NCBI RefSeq assembly: GCF_000717645.1
Contig: NZ_JNZZ01000015.1
Coordinates: 1 to 64,000 of the forward strand
DNA length: 64,000 nt
Direction of reading: 5' to 3'
Origin: Streptomyces californicus
Lineage (GTDB): Bacteria > Actinomycetota > Actinomycetes > Streptomycetales > Streptomycetaceae
The notes under the pieces are model-generated. The model worked only from the letters and a program-made list of their open reading frames with translations, ran no database searches and was not told the DNA's origin. The translations under genes and the position numbers were made by a program. Below, piece by piece: positions 42,515 to 51,603 of this stretch (its first letter is position 1; every line of letters starts with the position of its first letter).

Positions 42515-45028
42515 GTGACCCTCATCGACCAGCTTCCCCAGACCGCCGACCCGGACGCCCTCTTCGAGGCCTTCTCCTCATGGACCGAGAGCCAGGGCAT
42601 CACGATGTACCCGGCTCAGGAGGAGGCGCTGATCGAGGTGGTCTCCGGGGCGAACGTGATCCTCTCCACCCCGACCGGCTCGGGCAAGAGCCTGGTGGCG
42701 GCGGGCGCGCACTTCACCGCGCTGGCGCAGGACAAGGTCACCTTCTACACGGCCCCCATCAAGGCGCTGGTGTCGGAGAAGTTCTTCGACCTGTGCAAGC
42801 TGTTCGGCACCGAGAACGTCGGGATGCTCACCGGTGACGCCTCGGTCAACGCGGACGCCCCGGTGATCTGCTGCACGGCCGAGGTGCTGGCCTCCATCGC
42901 GCTGCGCGACGGGAAGTACGCCGACATCGGCCAGGTCGTGATGGACGAGTTCCACTTCTACGCGGAGCCGGACCGGGGCTGGGCCTGGCAGATTCCGCTG
43001 CTGGAGCTGCCGCAGGCGCAGTTCGTGCTGATGTCGGCGACGCTCGGCGACGTCTCGATGTTCGAGAAGGACCTGACCCGGCGCACGGGCCGCCCCACCT
43101 CCGTGGTGCGCTCGGCGACCCGCCCGGTGCCGCTCAGCTACGAGTACCGCTTCACGCCGATCACCGAGACGCTGACGGAGCTGCTCGACACCCGCCAGTC
43201 GCCAGTCTACATCGTGCACTTCACGCAGGCGGCGGCGGTCGAGCGGGCGCAGTCGCTGATGAGCATCAACATGTGCACCAAGGAGGAGAAGGAGAGGATC
43301 GCCGATCTGATCGGCAGCTTCCGCTTCACCACCAAGTTCGGGCAGAACCTCTCCCGTTACGTACGTCACGGGATCGGCGTGCACCACGCGGGGATGCTGC
43401 CCAAGTACCGCCGCCTGGTGGAGAAGCTGGCCCAGGCGGGGCTGTTGAAGGTGATCTGCGGGACGGACACGCTGGGTGTCGGCGTCAACGTCCCCATCCG
43501 CACGGTGCTGTTCACGGCGCTCACGAAGTACGACGGCACCCGGGTGCGGACCCTGCGGGCACGGGAGTTCCACCAGATCGCGGGCCGGGCGGGCCGGGCC
43601 GGCTTCGACACGGCGGGCTTCGTCGTGGCGCAGGCCCCCGAGCACGTCATCGAGAACGAGAAGGCGCTGAAGAAGGCGGGCGACGACCCGAAGAAGAAGC
43701 GCAAGGTGGTCCGCAAGAAGGCTCCGGAGGGGTTCGTCGCCTGGTCGGAGACCACCTTCGACAAGCTGATCCAGTCCGAGCCGGAGCCGCTGACCTCCCG
43801 CTTCCGGGTCACGCACACCATGCTCCTCGCGGTGATCGCCCGGCCGGGCAACGCGTTCGAGGCGATGCGGAGTCTGCTGGAGGACAACCACGAGCCGCGC
43901 CGGGCGCAGCTGCGGCACATCCGGCGGGCCATCGCGATCTACCGGTCGCTGCTGGACGGCGGGGTGGTGGAGCGGCTGGAGACGCCGGACGCCGAGGGGC
44001 GGATCGTGCGGCTGACGGTCGACCTCCAGCAGGACTTCGCGCTGAACCAGCCGCTGTCCACGTTCGCGCTGGCCGCGTTCGACCTGCTGGACCCCGAATC
44101 GCCGTCGTACGCGCTGGACATGGTCTCGGTGGTCGAGTCGACGCTGGACGACCCCCGGCAGATCCTCGCCGCCCAGCAGAACAAGGCGCGCGGCGAGGCC
44201 GTCGGGCAGATGAAGGCGGACGGGGTCGAGTACGAGGAGCGGATGGAGCGGCTCCAGGAGGTCACGTACCCGAAGCCGCTGAGCGAGCTGCTGTGGCACG
44301 CGTACGACGTGTACCGGCGGAGCCACCCGTGGGTGAGCGACCACCCGGTGTCGCCGAAGTCGGTGATCCGCGACATGTACGAACGGGCCATGACGTTCAC
44401 CGAGTTCACCTCGCACTACGAGCTGGCCCGGACCGAGGGCATCGTGCTGCGGTATCTGGCGAGCGCGTACAAGGCGCTGGAGCACACGATCCCGGACGAC
44501 CTGAAGTCGGAGGACCTCCAGGACCTGATCTCGTGGCTCGGCGAGATGGTGCGCCAGGTGGACTCCAGCCTGCTGGACGAGTGGGAGCAGCTGGCCAACC
44601 CCGAGGTGGAGACCGCCGAGGAGGCCCAGGAGAAGGCGGACGAGGTCAAGCCGGTCACGGCCAACCCGCGCGCCTTCCGGGTGCTGGTGCGCAACGCGAT
44701 GTTCCGGCGGGTGGAGCTGGCCGCGCTGGACCGGGCCGGCGCCCTGGGCGAGCTGGACGGCGACTCCGGGTGGGACGAGGACGCGTGGGGCGAGGCCCTG
44801 GACGCGTACTGGGACGCGCACGAGGAGATCGGCACCGGGCCGGACGCGCGCGGCCCGAAGCTGCTGAGGATCGAGGAGGACCCGGCGCACGGGCTGTGGC
44901 GGGTCTGGCAGGCGTTCGCCGACCCGGCGGGCGATCACGACTGGGGCATCAAGGCCGAGGTGGACCTCGCGGCGTCCGACGAGGAGGGCCGGGCGGTCGT
45001 CCGGGTCACCGGGGTCGGCCAGCTGTGA
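42515..45028 (+). CDS. Ski2/Mtr4-like DEAD/DEAH-box RNA helicase
   Basis: 837-aa superfamily 2 helicase. Motifs: Q-like YPAQEEALIE, STPTGSGKSLVA (Walker A), APIKALVSEK, VMDEFHFY (DExH), LMSATLGD, and in the second RecA domain VHHAGMLPKYRRLVEKL, GTDTLGVGVNVP and HQIAGRAGRAGFDT. The long helical C-terminal part (residues about 430-837) resembles the ratchet region of Ski2-type enzymes but is family specific. It probably remodels structured RNA or RNA-protein complexes. I start at the GTG 42515 (VTLIDQLPQTADPDALFEAF); an ATG 9 nt upstream is possible. Confidence 0.85.
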   Translation: MTLIDQLPQTADPDALFEAFSSWTESQGITMYPAQEEALIEVVSGANVILSTPTGSGKSLVAAGAHFTALAQDKVTFYTAPIKALVSEKFFDLCKLFGTENVGMLTGDASVNADAPVICCTAEVLASIALRDGKYADIGQVVMDEFHFYAEPDRGWAWQIPLLELPQAQFVLMSATLGDVSMFEKDLTRRTGRPTSVVRSATRPVPLSYEYRFTPITETLTELLDTRQSPVYIVHFTQAAAVERAQSLMSINMCTKEEKERIADLIGSFRFTTKFGQNLSRYVRHGIGVHHAGMLPKYRRLVEKLAQAGLLKVICGTDTLGVGVNVPIRTVLFTALTKYDGTRVRTLRAREFHQIAGRAGRAGFDTAGFVVAQAPEHVIENEKALKKAGDDPKKKRKVVRKKAPEGFVAWSETTFDKLIQSEPEPLTSRFRVTHTMLLAVIARPGNAFEAMRSLLEDNHEPRRAQLRHIRRAIAIYRSLLDGGVVERLETPDAEGRIVRLTVDLQQDFALNQPLSTFALAAFDLLDPESPSYALDMVSVVESTLDDPRQILAAQQNKARGEAVGQMKADGVEYEERMERLQEVTYPKPLSELLWHAYDVYRRSHPWVSDHPVSPKSVIRDMYERAMTFTEFTSHYELARTEGIVLRYLASAYKALEHTIPDDLKSEDLQDLISWLGEMVRQVDSSLLDEWEQLANPEVETAEEAQEKADEVKPVTANPRAFRVLVRNAMFRRVELAALDRAGALGELDGDSGWDEDAWGEALDAYWDAHEEIGTGPDARGPKLLRIEEDPAHGLWRVWQAFADPAGDHDWGIKAEVDLAASDEEGRAVVRVTGVGQL

Positions 45029-45062
45029 ACCGGACTCCGACGCGTGACGGGAGAGGTACGGC

Positions 45063-45938
45063 ATGACGAATCCGGCCGAGCGGCTGGTCGATCTTCTCGA
45101 CCTGGAGCGGATCGAGGTGGACATCTTCCGGGGTCGCAGCCCGGAGGAGTCCCTGCAACGGGTCTTCGGCGGGCAGGTGGCGGGCCAGGCGCTGGTGGCG
45201 GCGGGCCGGACCACCGAGGGGGACCGCCCGGTCCACTCGCTGCACGCCTACTTCCTGCGGCCGGGGCGGCCCGGGGTGCCGATCGTGTACCAGGTGGAGC
45301 GGGTGCGGGACGGTCGGTCCTTCACCACCCGGCGGGTCACGGCCGTCCAGGAGGGCCGGACGATCTTCAATCTGACGGCGTCCTTCCACCGTCCCGAGGA
45401 GGCGGGGTTCGAGCACCAGCTGCCGCCCGCCCGGATCGTCCCGGACCCGGAGGAGCTGCCGACGGTGGCCGAGGAGGTGCGCGAGCACCTGGGCACGCTG
45501 CCGGACGCGCTGGAGCGGATGGCGCGGCGGCAGCCGTTCGACATCCGGTACGTGGACCGGCTGCGCTGGACGCGGGAGGAGGTCGAGGACGCGGATCCGC
45601 GGAGCGCGGTGTGGATGCGGGCGGTGGGCCCGCTGGGCGACGACCCGCTGGTGCACACCTGCGCGCTGACGTACGCGAGCGACATGACGCTGCTGGACGC
45701 GGTGCGCATCCCGGTGGAGCCGCTGTGGGGTCCGCGGGGGTTCGACATGGCGTCCCTGGACCACGCCATGTGGTTCCACCGGCCGTTCCGGGCGGACGAG
45801 TGGTTCCTGTACGACCAGGAGTCGCCGATCGCGACGGGCGGGCGGGGCCTGGCGCGGGGCCGGATCTACGACCGGTCGGGCCGGCTGCTGGTGTCGGTGG
45901 TGCAGGAGGGGCTGTTCCGGCGGCTGGACCGCCTGTAG
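45063..45938 (+). CDS. tesB: Acyl-CoA thioesterase II
   Basis: 291-aa double-hotdog thioesterase that hydrolyses acyl-CoA to free acid and CoA. Family blocks: LERIEVDIFRGRSPEESLQRVFGGQVAGQAL, VHSLHAYFLRPGRPGVPI, FTTRRVTAVQEGRTIFNLTASF, and in the second hotdog SLDHAMWFHRPFRADEWFLYDQESPIATGGRGLARGRIYDRSGRLLVSVVQEGL with Asp, Ser/Thr and Gln at the usual catalytic positions. Starts 34 nt after the helicase gene with GGGAGAGG upstream, probably in the same operon. Confidence 0.92.
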   Translation: MTNPAERLVDLLDLERIEVDIFRGRSPEESLQRVFGGQVAGQALVAAGRTTEGDRPVHSLHAYFLRPGRPGVPIVYQVERVRDGRSFTTRRVTAVQEGRTIFNLTASFHRPEEAGFEHQLPPARIVPDPEELPTVAEEVREHLGTLPDALERMARRQPFDIRYVDRLRWTREEVEDADPRSAVWMRAVGPLGDDPLVHTCALTYASDMTLLDAVRIPVEPLWGPRGFDMASLDHAMWFHRPFRADEWFLYDQESPIATGGRGLARGRIYDRSGRLLVSVVQEGLFRRLDRL

Positions 45939-45962
45939 CGGGCGCCCGGCCCCGGCGGCACT

Positions 45963-46196
45963 TCAGATGCCCGGCAGCGTGTCCTGCTCCACCTCGTGAC
46001 GGCGGGTGCGGATGTCCGGCGGCGCGGGGTGCAGCTTGGCGTCGCAGGTCGGGCCGAGGCCGCTGCGGCGGGAGCCGGCGCCGGTGAGCGGCCGGCCGCA
46101 GAGGCGGCAGCGGACGAGGCGGCGGGCACCGTCACCGGATCGCTCCACGTGGTCGACTGCGGGCAGCGGTTCGGGGAAGGCATCGGGAGACCGCAC
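45963..46196 (-). CDS. DUF6011-like small zinc-finger protein
   Basis: 77 aa. The C-terminal half, RCRLCGRPLTGAGSRRSGLGPTCDAKLH, has the CxxC ... GxxC pattern of a small treble-clef-like metal site seen in DUF6011. I place the start at the GTG 46196, because GAGGAAGG stands 8 nt upstream; the frame is open further to 46343 without support. It converges with tesB. Function unknown. Confidence 0.7.
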   Translation of the reverse strand: MRSPDAFPEPLPAVDHVERSGDGARRLVRCRLCGRPLTGAGSRRSGLGPTCDAKLHPAPPDIRTRRHEVEQDTLPGI

Positions 46197-46302
46197 AGGA
46201 AGATCCTTCCTCGTCGGACGGCGGAGAGAGCCATGATCCACCCTGACCGGTGTCCGCGGCCATCCCGCCCCAGGACCGTATCGCCCGAAAGGAACCCCTC
46301 TC

Positions 46303-46827
46303 ATGACCGAGATCGTCCATGTCTCCGCGCCCGAGCTGGTCACCTACGCCGACGAGTTGGCCGGTCTGCTGGTCGAGACCGTCGATGAGGGGTCCTCGGT
46401 GGGGTTCCTGGCGCCGATGGACCGGGAGACGGCCGCGGTGTGGTGGCGGGAGCGGGCCGCCGCCGTGGAGGCCGGCAGCATCGGCATCTGGATCGCCCGG
46501 GACGGCGGCCGGGTCTCCGGGACCATCGCCCTGGTGCGCGCGCCGCTGCCGAACGCCCGGCACCGCGCGGAGGTCGCCAAGCTGATGGTCCGGCCCTCCG
46601 CCCGGGGCCAGGGGCTCGGCCGGGCGCTGCTCGCGGCGGTGGAGGCGTACGCGGCGACCGAGGGCATCACGCTGCTGATCCTGGACACCGAGACCGGCAG
46701 TCTGGCCGAACAGGTCTACTGCGGCGCGGGCTGGACGAAGGTCGGCAGCGTACCGGGATACGCGGCCGATCCGGCGGGCAGCCTCAAGCCGACGACCTTC
46801 TACTACAAGGAGCTCGCCGCTCCGTGA
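46303..46827 (+). CDS. GNAT-family N-acetyltransferase
   Basis: 174 aa. The acetyl-CoA-binding motif A is VAKLMVRPSARGQGLGRALLAAVEAYA (R/Q-x-x-G-x-G/A), followed by ITLLILDTETGSLAEQVYCGAGWTKVGSVPGYA. Starts at the ATG 46303 with GAAAGGAA upstream. It lies 48 nt before the glutathione peroxidase gene and is likely co-transcribed with it. Acceptor not predictable; small-molecule type such as an antibiotic or amine. Confidence 0.85.
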   Translation: MTEIVHVSAPELVTYADELAGLLVETVDEGSSVGFLAPMDRETAAVWWRERAAAVEAGSIGIWIARDGGRVSGTIALVRAPLPNARHRAEVAKLMVRPSARGQGLGRALLAAVEAYAATEGITLLILDTETGSLAEQVYCGAGWTKVGSVPGYAADPAGSLKPTTFYYKELAAP

Positions 46828-46875
46828 GCGGTGGGCGGCACCATGAGCGGTACACGCGAGGAACAGGGAGATTTC

Positions 46876-47364
46876 ATGACGCTGCACGACATTCCGCTGC
46901 GCACCCTCACGGGCGAGCCGACGACGCTGGGCGCGTACAGCGGCCGGACCGTCCTGGTGGTCAACGTGGCCTCCAAGTGCGGGCTCACCCCGCAGTACGA
47001 GGGCCTGGAGCGGCTGCAGCAGAACTACGGGGACCGGGGCCTGACCGTGCTCGGCGTCCCGTGCAACCAGTTCGCCGGGCAGGAGCCGGGGAGCGCGGAG
47101 GAGATCCAGAGCTTCTGCTCGACCACGTACGGGGTCAGCTTCCCGCTGCTGGAGAAGACCGACGTCAACGGCGGCGACCGGCACCCGCTGTACGCGGAGC
47201 TGACGAAGCTGGCGGACGCGGACGGGGAGGCCGGGGACGTCCAGTGGAACTTCGAGAAGTTCGTGATCTCGCCGGCCGGTGAGCCGGTGGCCCGGCTCCG
47301 GCCGCGTGCGGAGCCGGAGTCCACGGAGGTCGTCGCTGCGATCGAGGCGCATCTGCCGGGCTGA
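46876..47364 (+). CDS. Glutathione-peroxidase-family thiol peroxidase
   Basis: 162-aa thioredoxin-fold peroxidase. The peroxidatic Cys is in VASKCGLTPQYEGLE, Gln in PCNQFAGQEPG and Trp/Asn in VQWNFEKFVI, the catalytic tetrad of the family; Cys rather than selenocysteine. Since actinobacteria lack glutathione, it most likely uses thioredoxin or mycothiol. The start ATG at 46876 has AGGGAGA at good spacing; the open frame upstream is unsupported. Confidence 0.9.
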   Translation: MTLHDIPLRTLTGEPTTLGAYSGRTVLVVNVASKCGLTPQYEGLERLQQNYGDRGLTVLGVPCNQFAGQEPGSAEEIQSFCSTTYGVSFPLLEKTDVNGGDRHPLYAELTKLADADGEAGDVQWNFEKFVISPAGEPVARLRPRAEPESTEVVAAIEAHLPG

Positions 47365-47371
47365 GGCCGCG

Positions 47372-47414
47372 GGAAGGGGTGGCCGGGGACCTGTCGTCCC
47401 CGGCCACCCCTTCC
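47372..47414. terminator. Strong bidirectional terminator
   Basis: Perfect 18-bp stem GGAAGGGGTGGCCGGGGA with its complement around a 7-nt loop, between the converging peroxidase and acyl-CoA dehydrogenase genes. Confidence 0.85.
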
Positions 47415-47439
47415 GTGTGTCCGCCGCTCCGCTCCTCCG

Positions 47440-48666
47440 TTAGCGGATCGGCATGCCCGAGAGCGTGCGGGCGATCACCAGGCGCTGGATCTCGCTGGTG
47501 CCCTCGAAGATGGTGTAGATGGCCGCGTCGCGGTGCATGCGCTCGACGGGGTACTCGCGGGTGTAGCCGTTGCCACCGAGGATCTGGATGGCCTGCGCGG
47601 TGACGTCGCGGGCGGCCTCGCTCGCGTACAGCTTGGACATGGAGCCCTCGGCCGAGGTGAACGGCTTGCCGGTGGTCGCCATCCAGGAGGCGCGCCAGAC
47701 CAGCAGCCGGGCCGCGTCGACGCGGGTGCGCATGTCGGCGAGCTGGAAGGCGATGCCCTGGTTGTCGATGATCGGGCGGCCGAACTGGCTGCGGGTCTTC
47801 GCGTAGTCGAGGGCGACCTCGTAGGCGGCGCGGGCGGTGCCCACGGCCATGGCGCCGACCGCCGGGCGGGACGCCTCGAAGGTGGCCATCGCCGCGTTCT
47901 TGACGCGCTCGCCGCCGGCCTTGGCGCGCTCCCGGGCGCGGGCGAGGCGCTCGTCGAGCTTCTCCTTGCCGCCGAGGAGGCAGTGGCCGGGGACGCGGAC
48001 GTCCTCCAGGACCACCTCGGCGGTGTGGGAGGCGCGGATGCCGTGCTTCTTGAACTTCTGGCCCTGGGAGAGGCCGGGGGTGTTCGGCGGCACGATGAAG
48101 GACGCGTGGCCCTTGGAGCCGATGTCGGGGTCGACGACGGCGACGACCACGTGGACGTTGGCTATGCCGCCGTTGGTCGCCCAGGTCTTGGTGCCGTTGA
48201 GGACCCACTCGTCCTTGGCCTCGTCGTAGACGGCGCGGGTGCGCATCGAGGCCACGTCGGAGCCGGCGTCGGGCTCGGAGGAGCAGAAGGCGGCGACCTT
48301 CACGTCGTCGGCGTCGCCGTACATCTGCGGGATCCAGGTGCCGATCTGCTCCTCGGTGCCGTTGGCGAGGACGCCGACGGCCGCCAGGCCCGTACCGACG
48401 ATCGACAGGCCGATGCCCGCGTCGCCCCAGAACAGCTCCTCCATGACCATGGGGATGCCGAGCCCGGTGGGGTCGAAGAACTGCTGGGCGTAGAAGTCCA
48501 GGGAGTAGATGCCGATCTTCGCGGCCTCCTGGATGACGGGCCAGGGCGTTTCCTCACGCTCGTCCCACTCGGCGGCGGCGGGGCGGATCACGTCCGCGGC
48601 GAAGCCGTGGAGCCACTCCTTGACCTGCTTCTGGTCGTCGTTGAGCTCAAGCGTGAACTCGGCCAT
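47440..48666 (-). CDS. Acyl-CoA dehydrogenase
   Basis: 408-aa flavoprotein that oxidises acyl-CoA to enoyl-CoA and passes electrons to ETF. Clear family blocks: [39 protein letters not shown] in the middle domain, [57 protein letters not shown], and the catalytic Glu within [19 protein letters not shown]. The ATG at 48666 follows GGAGGGG. It is divergent from a TetR gene with two matching palindromic boxes between them, so it is probably controlled by that regulator through an acyl-CoA ligand. Confidence 0.92.
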   Translation of the reverse strand: MAEFTLELNDDQKQVKEWLHGFAADVIRPAAAEWDEREETPWPVIQEAAKIGIYSLDFYAQQFFDPTGLGIPMVMEELFWGDAGIGLSIVGTGLAAVGVLANGTEEQIGTWIPQMYGDADDVKVAAFCSSEPDAGSDVASMRTRAVYDEAKDEWVLNGTKTWATNGGIANVHVVVAVVDPDIGSKGHASFIVPPNTPGLSQGQKFKKHGIRASHTAEVVLEDVRVPGHCLLGGKEKLDERLARARERAKAGGERVKNAAMATFEASRPAVGAMAVGTARAAYEVALDYAKTRSQFGRPIIDNQGIAFQLADMRTRVDAARLLVWRASWMATTGKPFTSAEGSMSKLYASEAARDVTAQAIQILGGNGYTREYPVERMHRDAAIYTIFEGTSEIQRLVIARTLSGMPIR

Positions 48667-48702
48667 GTTTCCCCTCCAGGCACTGCTGCGGAAAAGCGTA
48701 CG

Positions 48703-48738
48703 TTACTTGCGGTAACCACAGTCTGTTACCGGCAAGTA
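48703..48738. promoter_or_regulatory. Tandem TetR-type operator boxes
   Basis: GTTACTTGCGGTAAC (48702-48716) is a perfect inverted repeat, GTTAC-N5-GTAAC. A partner, GTTACCGGCAAGTA, lies at 48725-48738. The two are also near-mirror images of each other, so the whole makes a 36-bp dyad. It sits in the 187-bp gap of the divergent acyl-CoA dehydrogenase and TetR genes. Binding by that TetR is inferred. Confidence 0.65.
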
Positions 48739-48853
48739 GCCACTGTCAACCGCTCCGGAGCCCATCCGGCGCCGTCAGCGCGGGGTGTTACGTTGCGCGG
48801 GCGTGCAGGAGCGATGCGACGCCATCGCGTGGCCAGGGGTGGGAGAAGACGAC

Positions 48854-49525
48854 ATGGAGACCGCACGAAGCGCCGAGCGACAGCGGACCGCGGCCGAGAG
48901 CCGCCGCCGCGAGTTGCTGGAAGCGGCGGACCGGGTGGTGCTCAGGGACGGTCCGCATGCCTCGATGAACGCCATCGCCGCCGAGGCCGGGATCACCAAG
49001 CCCATCCTCTACCGCCATTTCGGGGACAAGGGCGGCCTCTACCGCGCGCTGGCCACCCGGCACACCGACGCGCTGCTCAGCGCCCTGCGGGCCGCGCTGG
49101 ACGCGCCCGCCGACCGGCGCCGCCGGGTGGAATCCACGCTCGACACCTACCTCGCCGCGATCGAGGCCCGCCCCCAGGTCTACCGCTTCCTGATGCACCC
49201 GTCCGAAGGGGCGGCCGACGCCTCCCCCGCCGACGCCGCCCCGGCCGAGCAGGGATTCGACGTCGGCCGGCACTCCGCCCCGCTGCTGCGCCGCCTCGGC
49301 GAGGAGCTGGGCCAGGTGATCGCCGAGCGGGTCGACCTGGGCCCGGGCAGCGAGCAGACGGCCCGGATCTGGGGCCACGGGATCGTCGGCATGATGCACG
49401 CGGCGGGCGACTGGTGGCTCGGCGACCGGCCCTGCTCCCGCGCGCAACTGGTGCGGGCGCTGGCCGATCTGCTGTGGGGCCGCCTCGCGGAGGCGGGAGA
49501 CCGCCAGGGCGGCCCGGGGTTCTGA
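48854..49525 (+). CDS. TetR-family regulator of acyl-CoA dehydrogenase
   Basis: 223 aa. Helix-turn-helix: LLEAADRVVLRDGPHASMNAIAAEAGITKPILYRHFGDKGGLYRALA. The ligand domain follows, with WGHGIVGMMHAAGDWWLG. Start ATG at 48854 with GGGAGAAG upstream. It resembles the FadR/KstR-like TetR proteins that sense acyl-CoA, in line with the divergent acyl-CoA dehydrogenase, but the ligand is not readable from sequence. Confidence 0.88.
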   Translation: METARSAERQRTAAESRRRELLEAADRVVLRDGPHASMNAIAAEAGITKPILYRHFGDKGGLYRALATRHTDALLSALRAALDAPADRRRRVESTLDTYLAAIEARPQVYRFLMHPSEGAADASPADAAPAEQGFDVGRHSAPLLRRLGEELGQVIAERVDLGPGSEQTARIWGHGIVGMMHAAGDWWLGDRPCSRAQLVRALADLLWGRLAEAGDRQGGPGF

Positions 49526-49667
49526 CAAGCCCGGACGCCCTACGCGGGTTCCGGCCCGGCCCGCGCGGGCGCCGACCGGCCCGCGCTCCGACCAGCCCGG
49601 CACCGGCCCGGACCGCGCGGGTTCCGACCCGCCCGGGACCGGCCCGGACGCCTCGCCCGCCCGATCC
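49526..49667. repeat. Low-complexity GC-rich spacer with imperfect repeats
   Basis: GCGGGTTCCG-CCCG occurs twice and ACCGGCCCGGAC twice within about 110 nt, between the converging TetR and deformylase genes. No gene seen. Confidence 0.5.
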
Positions 49668-50216
49668 CTACGCCTCCTTGCGCGCCCAGGGCGCCCGGCG
49701 CGCCGCCCGCAGCGCACGGCTGCGGCGCAGCCCGGTCAGCCGGTCGGTGTAGACGGTGCCGGCCAGGTGGTCGCACTCGTGCTGGAGGCACCGGGCGAAC
49801 CACCCCGTCCCGGCGATCCGGACCGGCTCGCCGGTCATCGTCAGGCCCTCGACGACCGCGTGGTCGAAGCGTTCCGTGCCCGCTTCCAGACCCGGAAGTG
49901 ACAGACAGCCCTCCGGTCCGCGTACGGTGAGTCCGTCCGCCTCGACCAGTTCGGGATTGACCACGTGTCCCAGATGGCGGACATCGTCGTCGTCCGGACA
50001 GTCGTAGACGAACACCTTGAGCGGGACGCCGATCTGGTTGGCGGCGAGCCCGACACCCTGTGCGGCGTACATCGTGGCGAACATGTCCTCGACCAGTTTC
50101 GCGAGCGACGGGCCGAAGTCCGTGACGTCCTCGCAGGGCCGGTGGAGCAACGGGTCGCCGAGCAGACTCATCTCACGGACGAGTCCGGAGCTGCCGGGGA
50201 TCGGGCGGTTTCGCAT
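49668..50216 (-). CDS. def: Peptide deformylase
   Basis: 182-aa metalloprotease that removes the formyl group from nascent N-termini. All three motifs are intact: GVGLAANQIG, EGCLSLPG (metal Cys) and HECDHLAGTVY (metal His pair and catalytic Glu). The ATG at 50216 is chosen because MRNRPIPGSSGLVREMSLLGDPLL is a typical beginning. It is divergent from murT, and Streptomyces genomes often have several copies, so it may not be the main one. Confidence 0.92.
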   Translation of the reverse strand: MRNRPIPGSSGLVREMSLLGDPLLHRPCEDVTDFGPSLAKLVEDMFATMYAAQGVGLAANQIGVPLKVFVYDCPDDDDVRHLGHVVNPELVEADGLTVRGPEGCLSLPGLEAGTERFDHAVVEGLTMTGEPVRIAGTGWFARCLQHECDHLAGTVYTDRLTGLRRSRALRAARRAPWARKEA

Positions 50217-50330
50217 GGCGGCAAGCGTACGTTCCGCCGTGACCGGGGAGTTCCGCCGGTGCCGCGGTGCGACCGTCGCACCGGACATCGATAGGCTGGG
50301 CGCGGACCGATGCAAGGAGGATCTAGGACG

Positions 50331-51569
50331 ATGGCAGGCAACACGGAGCCGTTGTCGCCGCGGGCCAAACTGGCCGTGACGGCGGGCAAGGCCGCGGCGG
50401 CGGTGTCACGCGCCGCGGGGCGGGGCAGCGGATCGGTGATCGGCGGCCGGGTGGCGCTCAAACTCGACCCCGACCTGCTGGGGCGGCTGGCGCAGCACCT
50501 GGACGTGATCCTCGTGTCGGCGACGAACGGCAAGACGACCACCACCCGGCTGATCGCCGAGGCGCTGCGGGCCGCCGGGCCCGTCGTCTCGAACGCGCTC
50601 GGCGCGAACATGCCCGCGGGCATCACGTCGGCCCTGGCCGGCGGCTCGGACGCGAAGTTCGGCGTGATCGAGGTGGACGAGAAGTACCTGGCGGGGGTCG
50701 CCCGCGACACCACGCCCAAGGCGATCGCCCTGCTCAACCTCTCCCGCGACCAGCTGGACCGCGCGGCCGAGACCCGGATGATGGCCGAGCACTGGCGCGA
50801 GGGCCTGTCCGGCTCCAAGGCCGTGGTCATCGCCAACGCGGACGACCCGCTGGTCGTCTGGGCGGCCTCCTCCTCGGCCAACGTGGTGTGGGTGGCGGCC
50901 GGCCAGGCGTGGAAGGACGACGCGTGGTCCTGCCCGTCCTGCGGCGGCGTCATGCAGCGCCCCGGCGACGACTGGTTCTGCGGGCAGTGCGGCTTCCGCC
51001 GCCCCGCCCCGAGCTGGGCGCTGAACGGCGACTACGTCCTGGACCCGCACGGTTCGGCGTGGCCGATCCACCTCCAGCTGCCGGGCCGGGCGAACAAGGC
51101 GAACGCCGCGACGTCGGCCGCCGTCGCCGCCGTCTTCGGAGTGCCGCCGCAGGTCGCCCTGGAGCGGATGTACCAGGTGCAGGCGGTGGCCGGACGCTAC
51201 GACGTCGTCACCTTCCAGAACCGTGAGCTGCGGCTGCTGCTGGCGAAGAACCCGGCGGGCTGGCTGGAGACGTTCTCGCTGATCGACCCGCCGCCGACGC
51301 CGGTGATCCTCTCGGTCAACGCGCGCGGCGCGGACGGCACGGACACCTCCTGGCTGTGGGACGTGGACTACACCCAGCTGGCGGGCCACCCGATCTTCGT
51401 GCTCGGCGACCGCAAGCTGGACCTCGCGGTCCGTCTCGAAGTGGCCGGTCTCGACTTCCGGGTCTGCGAGACGCTCGACGAGGCCGTGCAGTACGCCCCG
51501 CCGGGCCGCATCGAGGTCATCGCCAACTACACCGCCTTCCAGGATCTGCGCCGCCGTGTCGGCAACTGA
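50331..51569 (+). CDS. murT: MurT subunit of lipid II isoglutaminyl synthase
   Basis: 412-aa Mur-ligase-fold ATPase that activates the D-Glu alpha-carboxyl of lipid II, for amidation by GatD-delivered ammonia. P-loop VSATNGKTTTTRLI, central DQLDRAAETRMMAEHWREGL and ANADDPLV, a characteristic Cys4 zinc ribbon inserted in the middle domain (CPSCGGVMQ ... CGQCGF), and the C-terminal DUF1727 region. The ATG at 50331 follows AAGGAGG. Operon with gatD 34 nt downstream. Confidence 0.94.
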   Translation: MAGNTEPLSPRAKLAVTAGKAAAAVSRAAGRGSGSVIGGRVALKLDPDLLGRLAQHLDVILVSATNGKTTTTRLIAEALRAAGPVVSNALGANMPAGITSALAGGSDAKFGVIEVDEKYLAGVARDTTPKAIALLNLSRDQLDRAAETRMMAEHWREGLSGSKAVVIANADDPLVVWAASSSANVVWVAAGQAWKDDAWSCPSCGGVMQRPGDDWFCGQCGFRRPAPSWALNGDYVLDPHGSAWPIHLQLPGRANKANAATSAAVAAVFGVPPQVALERMYQVQAVAGRYDVVTFQNRELRLLLAKNPAGWLETFSLIDPPPTPVILSVNARGADGTDTSWLWDVDYTQLAGHPIFVLGDRKLDLAVRLEVAGLDFRVCETLDEAVQYAPPGRIEVIANYTAFQDLRRRVGN

Positions 51570-51603
51570 CCCCGGCCCCGGCCACCTCCGGAGAGGACGA
51601 AGC

